Positions 16,865 to 26,407 of a DNA stretch of 64,000 bases are shown one piece after another. A program made the translations under genes and the position numbers. The DNA lies in the NCBI RefSeq assembly GCF_016806065.1, contig NZ_CP032405.1, forward strand, positions 2,012,001 through 2,076,000, read 5' to 3'. Source of the stretch: Rhizobium rosettiformans (GTDB lineage Bacteria; Pseudomonadota; Alphaproteobacteria; Rhizobiales; Rhizobiaceae). How positions within the stretch are numbered: position 1 is the first letter of the stretch; each line of letters begins with the position of its first letter. A model generated the notes under the pieces. It saw only the letters and a list, made by a program, of their open reading frames with translations, was not told the origin of the DNA and did not search any database.

Positions 16865-17818
16865 TCAGGTTTTGCCGGCGCTGCGCGTGGTCGGCAGCAT
16901 GATGACGGCGATGATGATGAGACCGGTGAGAATGAGGCGGATGCCGGCACCAAAGCCGTAGGTGTTCAGCATCGAAACGACAAGGAACATGAAGAGCGAG
17001 GCGCCCCATATCCCCGGAACATTCGAGTTGCCGCCGGCAACCGCCGTGCCGCCGATCACGACGACGGCGATCGACATCAGGAGATATTCCGTGCCCATGT
17101 TGAGCGCGGCGCCGCCGGAAAAGCTGGCAAGGAGATAACCGCAGAGCGAGGCGAGCACGGCGCAGAGCAGATAGGTGATGAGCCGCGTGCCGTCGATCGG
17201 GATGCCGGCCATGCGGGCGGCGCGGATGCTCTGGCCGATCGCGGCAATCGAGCGGCCATAGACCGTGCGGTTGATGACGTACCAGACGATGACGGAGAGC
17301 ACCAAGGCGACGAGTGCTACATTCGGTATGCCCGCCGTCGAGGAGGTCGTGAAGTCGGCAAGCCAGCTCGGCGGCTTGATGCGCAGTCCCCGGTTCGTCC
17401 AGATCGCCGTCGACTGCACGATGAAGCTCATCGACAACGTTGCGATGATCGGCGGAATGCGCAGCAGCTTGATCAGCGCGTAATTGCCGATCCCGATCGC
17501 GACCCCGACTCCGATCGCAACGACAAGCCCGGTCAGGATCATGCTGTTCTCGACATTCATCACCTTGAGCGAGACCGTTGCAGCAAGTGTCATGTTGGCA
17601 GGAACCGATAGGTCGATATTGCCAGGACCGAGCGTGATCACCAGCATCTGGCCTAGGCCGACCAGCACAGAGAAGGCTCCGAAGGTGAGGGCCGCCTGAG
17701 CGAGCCCGACGGTGCTCGCCCCGCCCGTGAAGACGATGGTGACGAGGAAGACGCTGGCGGCTGCGATAAAGGACCAGATCCAGGTCCGGGAGAAGAGTGT
17801 GGAGAGTGCCTGGGTCAT
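16865..17818 (-). CDS. Ribose-type sugar ABC transporter permease
   Basis: A 317-residue inner-membrane permease of the RbsC/BPD_transp_2 family with eight to ten hydrophobic helices. Family blocks include LGQMLVITLGPGNIDLSV, the GRSIAAIGQSIRAARMAGI loop (about residues 190-210) that contacts the ATPase, and GGTAVAGG near residue 255. It overlaps the next permease gene by four bases. The operon has two distinct permeases, which form a heterodimer with one double ATPase. The substrate is a monosaccharide not identifiable from sequence. Confidence 0.9.
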   Translation of the reverse strand: MTQALSTLFSRTWIWSFIAAASVFLVTIVFTGGASTVGLAQAALTFGAFSVLVGLGQMLVITLGPGNIDLSVPANMTLAATVSLKVMNVENSMILTGLVVAIGVGVAIGIGNYALIKLLRIPPIIATLSMSFIVQSTAIWTNRGLRIKPPSWLADFTTSSTAGIPNVALVALVLSVIVWYVINRTVYGRSIAAIGQSIRAARMAGIPIDGTRLITYLLCAVLASLCGYLLASFSGGAALNMGTEYLLMSIAVVVIGGTAVAGGNSNVPGIWGASLFMFLVVSMLNTYGFGAGIRLILTGLIIIAVIMLPTTRSAGKT

Positions 17819-18762
17819 GACTTGCCCTTCCGGCCTTCGGCGCGATTGAGGGCAAGACGCAGCGTCAGCACGAGGATCAGGATCGCGCCCTGTGCGCCGA
17901 TCTGCCAGTCCGGCGAAATCCTAAGGAACGACAGAAATGAGCCGGCCAGCGTCAGGGTGAGTGCACCGATAACGGCGCCGATCGGCGAGACGCGCCCGCC
18001 GACAAATTCACCGCCGCCGAGAATGACACCGGCGATCGAGAGCAGCGTATAGCGCAGCGCAATGTTGGCGTCGGCTGAGGTGGTCAGCCCCACCAGCGCC
18101 ATGCCGGCAAGCACCGCAAAGAACCCGGCGAGACCATAGACAGCCGCCCGTGCGCCGATGATCGACCATCCGGCCCGCGCAACCGAGCGGCTGTTGCCGC
18201 CCACACCGCGCAAGACGACGCCGAAGGACGAGCGCATGATGACATAGTGGCTGACAACGGCGATCAGGATGCTGGCCACGATCGCCATCGGGACGAGCGG
18301 CGGCTTCACCGTCATGATTGCGCGGATCCAGCCCGGTGCCTCACCGCCCGGCGCCGGCAGGATCAAAACCGCAAGCCCGCCCCAGACGAAACTCATGCCG
18401 AGCGTCACGACGATCGACGGCAGATCCCGAAGGTGGATCATCACGCCGATCAGAGCATAGACGCCGATCGCTGCCATCAGAATGAGGACACCCATTAGAG
18501 GCGAGGACTGCAGATAGGTCGCCGTCACGCAAGCGACGAAGCTGACGAAGGTGCCCATCGACAGATCGAGGTCGTTGACCGTCATGATCAGCATCTGGGC
18601 GATCGTGGCGAGCGCGATCGGCACCGCCAGATTGAACAGCAGGTTGAGCCCGGTATAGCTCATAGCCCGCGGCTGGAGATAGAAGACCGCGGCCAGCAGC
18701 CCGACCAGCGAAAGGGCCGGGATCAGCAGGCGCAGGCCGTCGGCTGAGAAGAACTTCGTCAT
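17815..18762 (-). CDS. Ribose-type sugar ABC transporter permease (second subunit)
   Basis: A 315-residue RbsC-like permease. It shows [19 protein letters not shown] (about residues 52-70), the canonical segment of the family, the [19 protein letters not shown] coupling loop, and the [15 protein letters not shown] motif. It overlaps both neighbours by four bases (ATGA type), so the ATPase and both permeases are made in fixed ratio. Partner of the permease encoded at 16865-17818. Confidence 0.9.
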   Translation of the reverse strand: MTKFFSADGLRLLIPALSLVGLLAAVFYLQPRAMSYTGLNLLFNLAVPIALATIAQMLIMTVNDLDLSMGTFVSFVACVTATYLQSSPLMGVLILMAAIGVYALIGVMIHLRDLPSIVVTLGMSFVWGGLAVLILPAPGGEAPGWIRAIMTVKPPLVPMAIVASILIAVVSHYVIMRSSFGVVLRGVGGNSRSVARAGWSIIGARAAVYGLAGFFAVLAGMALVGLTTSADANIALRYTLLSIAGVILGGGEFVGGRVSPIGAVIGALTLTLAGSFLSFLRISPDWQIGAQGAILILVLTLRLALNRAEGRKGKS

Positions 18763-20225
18763 GCGGCCTCCTGGAAGGAGGCGGAAAGGATGTTTTCTTC
18801 CGTCACCTCGTCGCCCTTCAGTTCGGCAACGATCATGCCGTTGTTGAACACATAGACGCGATCGCAGAGGCAGACCTCGTCCATCTCGGTCGAGTACCAG
18901 ACAAAGGTCCGCCCGGCGTCAGCCTCCTGGCGCAGGATGGCATAGACCTCCTGCTTGGTGCCGAAGTCGACGCCGCGCATAGGGTCGTCCATCAAAACCA
19001 CTGGCGCGCGGCTGGCGAGCGCCCGGGCGAAGAGAACCTTCTGCTGGTTGCCGCCTGAGAGCGACAGGATCGGATTGTCCATGTCGGGTGTGCGGATGCC
19101 GATCCGCTCCTTCCAGGTCTGCCCCAGCGTCTCCTCCCGGTCGAAATCCAGGGTCTGCAGCCGTGAAAGATCCGGCAGGATGCCGATGCTGAGGTTTCTC
19201 AAGATGCTCCACAGCGTGAAGGTGCCATTGACAGCGCGGTCGCCGGCGACGAAGGCGACTTCAGGGTCATTGGCTCGCAGCCAGTTGCCGGTTCGGGACT
19301 CGAAGAGGCCGACCAGCATGTCCGTCTGGCCGTGCCCGCCCAGACCGGCGAAACCGACGATTTCGCCCTTCATGGCCTGGAAGGGGAGGCCGCGTCCGCG
19401 CACCGGTGCAGCTGTCAGCACACTTGCCGTGTCCGTCCTCAGCAGGTTCGTGCGCGCTTGCCGCGTCTTCACCACGCTGCCCATCGCTTCGATCAGCCCG
19501 TGCTCCGAAAACTCCTCGGCCGGTCTCTGGCTGACCACCTTGCCGTCCTTCATGACGACGATGCGGCTTGAGACCGAGAGGATCTCGCCGAGAATGTGGG
19601 AGATGAACAGGATCGAGCCGCCGTCGCGGACGAAGCGCTCGACATAGGCGAGCAACTGCTCCGCAAGCCGCGTATCCAGCGACGAGGTCGGCTCGTCCAA
19701 GATGACGAGGCGCACCGGGCTGCCGATCTCGCAGAACGTGATCGCGATCTCCACCATCTGGCGTTCCGCGATGGTGAGTGTGCCGACGGCCTCGTGGCAG
19801 TCGATGGAATGGCCGGGAAAGATTTCCTCGAGCTTGCTCTCGATGAGCGCAGCACCCCGCTTGCGCCAGCCCCAGCCTTTCAGGCTACGATGCATGACGC
19901 GGGTGTTCTCGACGATCGTCAAATTCGGGCAGAGCGACAGCTCCTGGAAGACACAGCGAATGCCGGCATCGCGGGCGGCATTGATGCTATGGCCCACGCT
20001 GCCGTGACCGTATCGGATGGAGCCCTGATGGGGGGAGAGCCCGCCATTGATGACGTTGACGATCGTGGATTTGCCGGCGCCGTTGTGGCCAACCAGGCCG
20101 ACGCATTCTCCAGCCCCGATCTCTAGGGTGACGCCATCCAGCGCCTTGACCGCGCCGAAACGCACTCTTGCATCGGTAACGCTGACGACGGGCCGTCCAT
20201 CGCCCTTATCGAGCATGGCATTCAT
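18759..20225 (-). CDS. Sugar ABC transporter ATP-binding protein (double domain, RbsA/MglA type)
   Basis: A 488-residue ATPase with two fused nucleotide-binding domains. The first has Walker [10 protein letters not shown], signature LTIAERQ and Walker [13 protein letters not shown]. The second has the degenerate Walker A usual for this family (GLGGHGQTD) but intact LSGGNQQK and [12 protein letters not shown]. The ATG at 20225 is preferred because GAGAG lies about 9 bases upstream; a GTG at 20243 would add six residues without a ribosome binding site. An 86-base spacer with a hairpin separates it from the binding-protein gene. Confidence 0.9.
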   Translation of the reverse strand: MNAMLDKGDGRPVVSVTDARVRFGAVKALDGVTLEIGAGECVGLVGHNGAGKSTIVNVINGGLSPHQGSIRYGHGSVGHSINAARDAGIRCVFQELSLCPNLTIVENTRVMHRSLKGWGWRKRGAALIESKLEEIFPGHSIDCHEAVGTLTIAERQMVEIAITFCEIGSPVRLVILDEPTSSLDTRLAEQLLAYVERFVRDGGSILFISHILGEILSVSSRIVVMKDGKVVSQRPAEEFSEHGLIEAMGSVVKTRQARTNLLRTDTASVLTAAPVRGRGLPFQAMKGEIVGFAGLGGHGQTDMLVGLFESRTGNWLRANDPEVAFVAGDRAVNGTFTLWSILRNLSIGILPDLSRLQTLDFDREETLGQTWKERIGIRTPDMDNPILSLSGGNQQKVLFARALASRAPVVLMDDPMRGVDFGTKQEVYAILRQEADAGRTFVWYSTEMDEVCLCDRVYVFNNGMIVAELKGDEVTEENILSASFQEAA

Positions 20226-20266
20226 GCTGCACAACTCTCTCACTCACGCGCCAAAGGTTCCCCACA

Positions 20267-20290
20267 CCGCCCGGCCCGAAGGCCGGACGG
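20267..20290 (-). terminator. Intercistronic hairpin after the sugar-binding protein gene
   Basis: CCGCCCGGCC and GGCCGGACGG form a 10-bp stem with one mismatch around CGAA. It lies 22 bases beyond the binding-protein stop codon and before the ATPase gene, so it probably lowers expression of the downstream transporter genes or stabilises the upstream mRNA. There is no T-run. Confidence 0.6.
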
Positions 20291-20311
20291 TTCGGGGAGG
20301 TTTCCGGTCGG

Positions 20312-21328
20312 TTACATCGCAGAGCCGATGACCTTCTGGGCGTCTTCGAGCGAATACTCGACATTGGCGACGCCGCCGGCCTGGGTGTTGGCCAGGTTGG
20401 CTTCCAGGTTGTCCTGGTCGATGCGCAGGAAGGGAACGACGAGGTCTTTCTTGACTTCCTTGCCGTCGAGGATCTGCTGGGCGACCCAAAAGGCAAGCGT
20501 GGAAACGCCGGGCGCAATCGAGACCGACATGGTCTCATAGCCGTTGGCGTCCTTCTGTTCCTTCCACCATTTCAGCTCGTCTTCGCGGTTGCCCATGACG
20601 ATAACGGGCATCGGGCGGTTGGCGGCAGCGATCGCCTGGGCCGCACCATAGCCGTCACCGCCCTGGGTCACGACACCGACAATCTCCGGCAGGCTCGGCA
20701 GGATGCCGGCGACGGCCTTTTGCGCTACGTCCTGCGCCCAGTCGCCATGCACGGAGCCGACGATCTTGAACTGCGGGAACTGCTCGACACCCGCATGGAT
20801 GCCGGCCGAGATTTCGTCATCGACGAAGACGCCGGCAAGGCCGCGGATTTCGAGCAGATTGCCGCCCTGCGGCAGCTTGCCGGAGAGATATTCGACCTGG
20901 CTGCGGCCCATTTCCTTGAAGTCGACGGCGATACGCCATGCGCAGGGCTCTGTGACGATGCCGTCGAACGAAACGACGGTGATGCCGGCGTCACAGGCTT
21001 CCTTGACGGCGCCGTTGAGTGCCGTCGGCGAGGCAGCGTTGATGACGATGGCGTCATAGCCCTGCAGGATCATGTTCTGGATCTGCGCTGCCTGTTCGGT
21101 CGCCTGGTTTTCGGCAGTGGTGAAGGCGTCGGCGGCTGCGACCTGTCCGGCCTTGACGGCCTCGCCGGTCACCTTTTCCCAGCTGGTCAGCATGGCCTGG
21201 CGCCAGGAATTGCCGGCATAGTTGTTCGAAAGGGCGATCTTCTTGCCCGAAGTGTCGGCCAGTGCGGGCATGGATGTGGCGAGAAGGCACAGTGCCGCGC
21301 TCGCCAGAAGGGTTCTGCTGGTCTTCAT
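20312..21328 (-). CDS. Sugar ABC transporter substrate-binding protein
   Basis: A 338-residue periplasmic protein of the RbsB-like (Peripla_BP_4) family. A signal peptide ends at about residue 24 (MPALA-DTSG), and the mature start KKIALSNNYAGNSWRQAML is typical. Blocks include YDAIVINAASPTALNGAV, GITVVSFDGIV, and GVVTQGGDGYGAAQAI. It is the first gene of the operon and faces the histidine kinase gene across a 257-base divergent spacer. The bound sugar is unknown. Confidence 0.9.
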   Translation of the reverse strand: MKTSRTLLASAALCLLATSMPALADTSGKKIALSNNYAGNSWRQAMLTSWEKVTGEAVKAGQVAAADAFTTAENQATEQAAQIQNMILQGYDAIVINAASPTALNGAVKEACDAGITVVSFDGIVTEPCAWRIAVDFKEMGRSQVEYLSGKLPQGGNLLEIRGLAGVFVDDEISAGIHAGVEQFPQFKIVGSVHGDWAQDVAQKAVAGILPSLPEIVGVVTQGGDGYGAAQAIAAANRPMPVIVMGNREDELKWWKEQKDANGYETMSVSIAPGVSTLAFWVAQQILDGKEVKKDLVVPFLRIDQDNLEANLANTQAGGVANVEYSLEDAQKVIGSAM

Positions 21329-21585
21329 GATCTCACTCCCTGTTGTCCGGCGCGCGTGTCGCCGGTTTCCTCCAAACAGCCGGTTATGTCCCGGTCTGAA
21401 CTCCCCGCCGAGTTCCTCCTCTCGGCAGGATCAGGATGGAGCGAACGGCGACGCCTGTACAGGTTCGGGACGGCAGGACGTTTGCGGGAATTACGCAAAG
21501 TCCTGCGGGATCCCGCAAGACGACCACCCTATCGAGATGTGTTATGAAGGCGATGCGGCCGTGGGAGTGGCTGCGGGAGGACACC
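21329..21585. other. Divergent promoter region between sugar ABC operon and histidine kinase
   Basis: A 257-base spacer serving two divergent transcripts. It contains two adjacent dyads (21482-21518), described separately. An in-frame ATG at 21544 lies inside it, but the ATG at 21586 has a GGGAGGA ribosome binding site 5 bases upstream and is preferred as kinase start. Confidence 0.6.
21482..21518. promoter_or_regulatory. Two tandem dyads upstream of the histidine kinase gene
   Basis: TTGCGGGAATTACGCAA (21482-21498; TTGCG/CGCAA arms) is followed by a perfect 14-bp palindrome TGCGGGATCCCGCA (21504-21517). Their centres are about 20-21 bp apart, that is two helical turns. They share the core TGCGGGA. 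Likely binding site for a dimeric regulator such as the neighbouring LuxR-type response regulator. Confidence 0.55.
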
Positions 21586-22830
21586 ATGCTCAAGATCGCG
21601 CCCTCGGCGTTGCTCGATCACTATCTCGGCATATCCAGGCTCCTGGCCGGTCAGCTCGATTTCCGCTCGGCCATCAAGGCCGTGGGCGTCGAAGTATCGC
21701 ATATCGTGCCGCATGACCACCTCGATGTCTGCATCACCATGGTCAACGGGCTCTATCACACCGCTTACGAGACTGGTCTCGACACCTTCTGGGGCCAGAC
21801 GACGCCTGCACCGGTGGCGAGCAGCCCGATCCGCACCCTGCTTTGGGGCGAGATCGACTTCCTCCTGACGGCAGATGCACAGCTTGAAACCCGCTACCAC
21901 GTCGATACGCCCTTCACCCGTCCGATCTTCGAGCACAACCTCCGCAGCCGCATCCATGTGCCGCTGAAGGTGGGTGGCGAGGTTATCGGCGCGCTCAGCT
22001 GCTCCTCGCATCAGGTGGATTTCTACTCGCCACAGGATGTCGAAAACGCCCAGTCGATCGCCGACCTCTTGTCTCCCTATTTCTTTGCCCTTCGAGCCGC
22101 TGAACAGGCAAAGCAGTCGGCCATCATTGAGGCCGAGGCGCGCGCTCGCGAGGAAGGCTTGCGGCTGGGCGCTCTCAATCTCACCGAGGCGCTCGAAAGC
22201 GAGCGGCAGCGCATCGGAATGGACCTGCACGACCAGACGCTTGCCGACCTGACGCGCCTGTCGCGCCGGGTCGACAGGATGATGCAGGAGAAGGACCTGA
22301 GTGGAGAGATGCTCGAGCCCGTGGCCCGCAGTCTGCAGCAATGCATGCAGAATTTGCGCGAGATCATCGAGGAGGCGAAACCGGCTGTCTTGCAGCTTTT
22401 CGGCTTTGCCCATGCGATCGAGAACCATCTCGATCGGGCCGTTCGAGATCAGGGGGCATCTTTGTCCTGGCGTCTGGTGGACGACAGCGACGGTGTCATC
22501 GATCTCCTGGATCAGACGGTTCGGATCGCGTTGTTTCGGATCACGCAGGAGGCCATCAACAATGCGGTTCGCCATGCGCAGTCCAGCGATCTTGAGGTCC
22601 GTCTGCGGGCAAGCAACTGCGCTGTTGTCGTCGAAGTCGCCGATGACGGACGAGGCCTGTCACGTGGCGGCCGAGGCGAGGGCGGGGGCATCGACAACAT
22701 GATGACGCGGGCGCGGCTGATCTCGGCCAAGTTCACCATAGGCGCAAACCGGGAGGGCGAGGGGACGACTGTCCGGGTGCAGTTGCCTCTTCCAGCGCAG
22801 ACAATGACAGCGAAGGGAGATGACGCATGA
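21586..22830 (+). CDS. Cytoplasmic GAF-domain sensor histidine kinase (HisKA_3 type)
   Basis: A 414-residue kinase without membrane helices. A GAF sensor domain covers about residues 25-170; a coiled helix leads to the NarL/DesK-type dimerisation and phosphoacceptor helix with H215 (RQRIGMDLHDQTLADL), and an HATPase_c domain covers about 300-405 (N-box EAINNAVRHA, then DDGRGLS and GGGIDNMMTRAR). The GAF domain implies a cytosolic small-molecule signal. Its stop overlaps the response regulator start (ATGA). Divergent orientation from the sugar ABC operon suggests that the pair controls uptake. Confidence 0.88.
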   Translation: MLKIAPSALLDHYLGISRLLAGQLDFRSAIKAVGVEVSHIVPHDHLDVCITMVNGLYHTAYETGLDTFWGQTTPAPVASSPIRTLLWGEIDFLLTADAQLETRYHVDTPFTRPIFEHNLRSRIHVPLKVGGEVIGALSCSSHQVDFYSPQDVENAQSIADLLSPYFFALRAAEQAKQSAIIEAEARAREEGLRLGALNLTEALESERQRIGMDLHDQTLADLTRLSRRVDRMMQEKDLSGEMLEPVARSLQQCMQNLREIIEEAKPAVLQLFGFAHAIENHLDRAVRDQGASLSWRLVDDSDGVIDLLDQTVRIALFRITQEAINNAVRHAQSSDLEVRLRASNCAVVVEVADDGRGLSRGGRGEGGGIDNMMTRARLISAKFTIGANREGEGTTVRVQLPLPAQTMTAKGDDA

Positions 22831-23549
22831 AGGTCTTGATCGTGGAGGACGATCCGCTGCACCGCTCCTATCTGCTCGAAGCGGTGTGTGCGGCACTTCC
22901 GGAATGCCGCGACGTGCTGGAGGCCGAGAACGGGGCCGATGGCGAGAAGATGGCCCGTGAGCACAAGTCCGCCCATATCGTGATGGACCTGCAGATGAAC
23001 GCCCGCAATGGCATCGAGGCGGCGCGCACCATTTGGAAGGAACGACCCGATACCCGCATCCTCTTCTGGTCGAACTATTCCGACGAGGCCTATGTGCGTG
23101 GCGTCTCCCGGATCGTGCCGGACGGCGCGGCTTATGGCTACGTCCTGAAATCAGCCTCAGATGAGCGGTTGAAACTCGCGCTGCGCAGCATCTTCGTCGA
23201 GGCGCAATGCGTCATCGATCGCGAAGTGCGCGGCATGCAGCAGAAGAGCCTCGGACAGGTGAGGGGCTTCAGCGACAGCGAATACGAGATCCTCGTCGAT
23301 ATCGCGCTCGGATTGACGGACCGCACCATCGCCCGCCGACGGGGCCTATCGATCCGCAGCGTTCAGAACCGCCTTCAACAGCTCTACGAAAAACTCGGCG
23401 TCTACCAGATGTCGGTCGAGGATAGCGACGAGGGGCGCTTTAATCTGAGGGCCAGGGCAGTGACGGTTGCGCTTTTGCGCAAGCTGTTGAACTACAGCGC
23501 CCTTGAACGCGCCGAAGCCGAGCTTGCGGAGTGGCTGCGGTCTCATTGA
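22827..23549 (+). CDS. Response regulator with receiver and LuxR-type HTH
   Basis: A 240-residue response regulator. The receiver domain (1-125) has the acidic pair D8/D9, phosphoacceptor D54 (IVMDLQM), S82 and K108 (VLKSASDE). The C-terminal helix-turn-helix (about 149-193: FSDSEYEILVDIALGLTDRT, then SIRSVQNRLQQLYEKLG) is LuxR/NarL-like. About 45 further residues follow the helix-turn-helix, an unusual tail rich in charged and leucine residues. It is coupled to the GAF kinase and is probably its cognate partner. Confidence 0.88.
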   Translation: MKVLIVEDDPLHRSYLLEAVCAALPECRDVLEAENGADGEKMAREHKSAHIVMDLQMNARNGIEAARTIWKERPDTRILFWSNYSDEAYVRGVSRIVPDGAAYGYVLKSASDERLKLALRSIFVEAQCVIDREVRGMQQKSLGQVRGFSDSEYEILVDIALGLTDRTIARRRGLSIRSVQNRLQQLYEKLGVYQMSVEDSDEGRFNLRARAVTVALLRKLLNYSALERAEAELAEWLRSH

Positions 23550-23609
23550 CCGATCCCGACCGTCCAGAAGCCTGTTGACGATCGCCCGCGAAGTTGGGAG
23601 ACCGGGTTC

Positions 23610-24167
23610 ATGGACGAACCGTCGAAAGCCACTGAGGATCAGCCAACGCCACGCATGTTGGCCTGGGCGAAGAACTCGGCCGCCTATCGGCTTGCCAAGC
23701 GCATGATGACCGAACGCGAACTCGCCGATGCCATCAGGCGCAAGGCGCGCAGCAAGTTTGAAGATATCAGTGAAGCGCAGCTAAACGCGCTGGCGGAAAC
23801 GGCTCTTGCTTTCGGCCGCAGCATGAAGGCGCTGGACGACCAGAACTATGCGGAGATCCGGGCGAATTCGGCGGCACGCAGCGGCCGCTCCAAGCGCGCA
23901 ATTGCCCGCAAGCTTGCTGAGAAGGGTGTGGACCGCGCTATCGTCGAGGCCGTCCTCGTGGACGCAGACGATTTGCGCTCGGCCGTCGTCTATGCGCGCA
24001 AGAAGGCCTTCGGGCCCTTCCGCCGCCCGGATGTGGAAGCCGACGACGCCCGCTGGAGCAAGGAGATCGCCTCCTTTGCCCGCCAGGGCTTCGGCTTCGA
24101 TCTGGCCAAGCGTGTGCTCGACATGGAGCGTGAGGAAGCCGAGGACATTCTTCTCGGGCCGGCGTGA
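23610..24167 (+). CDS. recX: Regulatory protein RecX
   Basis: A 185-residue all-helical protein that limits RecA filament growth. Family repeats are visible: NSAAYRLAKRMMTERELADAI at about residues 22-42 (the usual LxxRxxSxxEL pattern), GRSKRAIARKLAEKGVDR, and the C-terminal KEIASFARQGFGFDLAKRVL. Length fits alphaproteobacterial RecX. recA is not adjacent, which is normal in Rhizobiales. It has its own weak GGGAG-type ribosome binding site and seems to be a separate transcription unit. Confidence 0.85.
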   Translation: MDEPSKATEDQPTPRMLAWAKNSAAYRLAKRMMTERELADAIRRKARSKFEDISEAQLNALAETALAFGRSMKALDDQNYAEIRANSAARSGRSKRAIARKLAEKGVDRAIVEAVLVDADDLRSAVVYARKKAFGPFRRPDVEADDARWSKEIASFARQGFGFDLAKRVLDMEREEAEDILLGPA

Positions 24168-24196
24168 ACGGATCGCTGACGGGCAAATGGTCTGTT

Positions 24197-25195
24197 TCAA
24201 GACCCTTCGCGCACGCTGCCGGCGCCAAGGCCTATTTCCGCAGGCATGGCCCAGGAATAGGTGACTCGATTGCGGCCGTTCGCCTTGGATCGATAAAGGG
24301 CCTCGTCCGCGCGCCGCAAGGGATCTGCCAGACCGTGGTCGCCCTGATCGAGCATGGTGACACCGAAGCTTGCCGTGACAGGGCCATCAACATCTGTGCG
24401 TCGCGAGCTTTCGATTGCCTGCCGGAGGCGCTCGGCGACTGCAAGCGCGCTCTTGGTTGTTGCCCCCGGCAAGAGAACGGCGAATTCCTCGCCTCCCATC
24501 CGTGAGATCACGTCGCCGTCGCGCAGGACGCCACGGCATACCTCCACAATGTCGATCAGCACACGATCGCCTGCCATGTGACCAAAGCGGTCGTTGATTT
24601 GCTTGAAGTGATCGATGTCGAAGCTGATCAGGCCGATCGACGGTGGCGCCATGCGTCCGACAAGCTTCTCCAAAGTACCGTGGAAGGCCATACGAGATGT
24701 GGCACCGGTGAGCCAGTCTTGATCGATCTGTCGCCGGAGCTCCATTTCCCGCATCACCAGGGCGGCGAGCGACTGCAGGATCGCCATTTGCCGCTCGTCG
24801 AAGTGTCGCGGCTCGCGATCCATGATGCAGAGTGAACCGAGGCGAGCTTTTTCCGAGGTCACCAGCGGAGCGCCTGCATAAAATGCGACGTAAGGTTTTC
24901 CAATGACAAAAGGGTTTCGCGCCGTCCGGATGTCCTGCCTTGTGTCGGCAATCACCAGAACGTCGTCGCTGCGAATTGTCTCGTTGCATATCGAGTGTTC
25001 GCGCTCGGTTTCGCGCAGGTCCAGACCGATATTCGACTTGAACCATTGGCGATCGTCGTCAAGCAGCGAGATCAGCACGATCGGCGCGTCAAAGATCAGG
25101 CGCGCCAGGGCGGCGATCCGTTCGAAGGGCTCCTCATGCGGCGTGTCCAGAATGCCGTACTGACGCAGTATGTTCAGGCGTTCGACTTCATTCAT
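24197..25195 (-). CDS. GAF-GGDEF diguanylate cyclase
   Basis: A 332-residue soluble protein. An N-terminal GAF domain (about 8-155, RQYGILDTPHEEPFERIA ... GSLCIMDREPR) is followed by a GGDEF domain with DWLTGATSR, FDIDHFKQINDRFGH and an intact active site GGEEF. The inhibitory RxxD motif (RDGD) lies five residues before GGEEF, so product inhibition is expected. It should make c-di-GMP in response to a cytosolic ligand. The ATG at 25195 has AAGGAG 9 bases upstream; an upstream start (25234) lacks one. It could feed the Lap-type adhesion system in this window, but no direct link is visible. Confidence 0.88.
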   Translation of the reverse strand: MNEVERLNILRQYGILDTPHEEPFERIAALARLIFDAPIVLISLLDDDRQWFKSNIGLDLRETEREHSICNETIRSDDVLVIADTRQDIRTARNPFVIGKPYVAFYAGAPLVTSEKARLGSLCIMDREPRHFDERQMAILQSLAALVMREMELRRQIDQDWLTGATSRMAFHGTLEKLVGRMAPPSIGLISFDIDHFKQINDRFGHMAGDRVLIDIVEVCRGVLRDGDVISRMGGEEFAVLLPGATTKSALAVAERLRQAIESSRRTDVDGPVTASFGVTMLDQGDHGLADPLRRADEALYRSKANGRNRVTYSWAMPAEIGLGAGSVREGS

Positions 25196-25285
25196 CCGGC
25201 CAGACTCCTTGGAGATGAGGACATTAGGCCGCAAATATTTCCGCCAACTTAAATTCAGCGCGAACCCCTAGATCTTGGGGGGGGC

Positions 25286-26338
25286 TCAGTTTTTGGACCT
25301 CTGCAGCATGCCGAACAGGTCGCGAGGATCGTCCGGATCGGCGATCAGATCGACAGACTGGTAGAAGGCGGTCCCCCGTACGCGCTCGCGCACATAGCGC
25401 AATGCCGAAAAATCCTCGATCGCAAAGCCGACGCTGTCGAAGAGGGTGATCTGCTTGTCGTTCTTGCGACCTTCGACCTGACCGGTGACCACCTGCCAGA
25501 GCTCGGTGACGGGATAGTCCGGATCCATCTGCTGGATCTCGCCTTCGATCCGCGTCTGCGGCGGATACTCGACGAAAGTGTCGGCACGAGAGAGGATATC
25601 GCGATGCAGTTCGGTCTTGCCGGGGCAGTCGCCACCGATGGCGTTGATGTGCACGCCGGCGCCGACCATGTTGTCCGTCAAGATGGTCGCGTACTGCTTG
25701 TCGGCAGTGCAGGTCGTGATGATCTGAGCCCCCTCGATCGCCGCCTGTGACGTTGGGCAGGCCGTGACAAGCAGTCCCGATCCTTCGAGATTGCGCCGCG
25801 TCTTTTCCGTTGCCTTCGGGTCGATGTCGAAGAGCCTCACCTCGGTAATGCCGAGCACGGCCTTCATCGCCAGCGCCTGGAATTCTGCCTGCGCACCATT
25901 GCCGATCATTGCCATGGTCGTTGCGCCCTTGGCGGCGAGGTGGCGGGCCGCCATGGCGGACGTTGCCGCTGTCCGCAGCGCTGTTAGCAGTGTCATCTCG
26001 GTCAACAGCACAGGATAGCCGGTCGAGACATCGGCGAGCAGGCCGAAGGCAGTCACCGTCTGCAGGCCCTCTGCCATGTTCTTCGGATGGCCGTTGACGT
26101 ATTTGAACGAATAGATCTCCCCATCCGATGTCGGCATCAGCTCAATGACGCCCTCGCGGGAATGCGACGCGACGCGCGGCGTCTTATCGAACAGTTCCCA
26201 GCGTTTGAAATCGGCCTCGATAACGTCGGTGAGCTCGGTGAGCACGTGCTCGATACCAATGTGATGCACGAGCCGCATCATGTTTTCGACGCTGACGAAG
26301 GGGACGAGGGCTTTGTCCGAAGGGGCTGGCGCTGTCAT
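25286..26338 (-). CDS. ocd: Ornithine cyclodeaminase
   Basis: A 350-residue enzyme of the ornithine cyclodeaminase/mu-crystallin family, converting L-ornithine to L-proline and ammonia with bound NAD. It has the Rossmann-type GNGAQAEFQALAMK segment at about residue 147, ELMPTSDGEIYSFKYVNGHP, INAIGGDCPGKTELHRDIL, and DSVGFAIEDFSALRYV near the C-terminus. The long form with the PPQTRIEGEIQQMDPDYPVTELW segment is the Agrobacterium/Pseudomonas Ocd type. No arginase gene is adjacent. An inverted repeat lies 70-105 bases upstream of the start. Confidence 0.92.
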   Translation of the reverse strand: MTAPAPSDKALVPFVSVENMMRLVHHIGIEHVLTELTDVIEADFKRWELFDKTPRVASHSREGVIELMPTSDGEIYSFKYVNGHPKNMAEGLQTVTAFGLLADVSTGYPVLLTEMTLLTALRTAATSAMAARHLAAKGATTMAMIGNGAQAEFQALAMKAVLGITEVRLFDIDPKATEKTRRNLEGSGLLVTACPTSQAAIEGAQIITTCTADKQYATILTDNMVGAGVHINAIGGDCPGKTELHRDILSRADTFVEYPPQTRIEGEIQQMDPDYPVTELWQVVTGQVEGRKNDKQITLFDSVGFAIEDFSALRYVRERVRGTAFYQSVDLIADPDDPRDLFGMLQRSKN

Positions 26339-26407
26339 GATCCACCGGTTGAGAACGAAGGTTGGATCACTGTAGCGGTGGTCACGCTTCGCCGAAATGG
26401 CGAGAAA

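Noticed and set aside
16845..17855. A 640-codon open frame running through the SMP-30 gene and antisense across the adjacent permease, suggesting a fusion protein
   Set aside because: The upstream part is arginine, histidine and proline rich shadow coding opposite-phase to a clear permease; the lactonase fold begins exactly at the ATG at 16844.
24197..25195. The GGDEF protein as a LapD-type receptor for the adhesion system
   Set aside because: It has a soluble GAF domain, an intact GGEEF active site and no membrane helices, HAMP or EAL domain.
25261..25285. CCCC/GGGG hairpin after ocd as terminator
   Set aside because: Only four base pairs with a run of G that can slip; no T-run on the minus strand.
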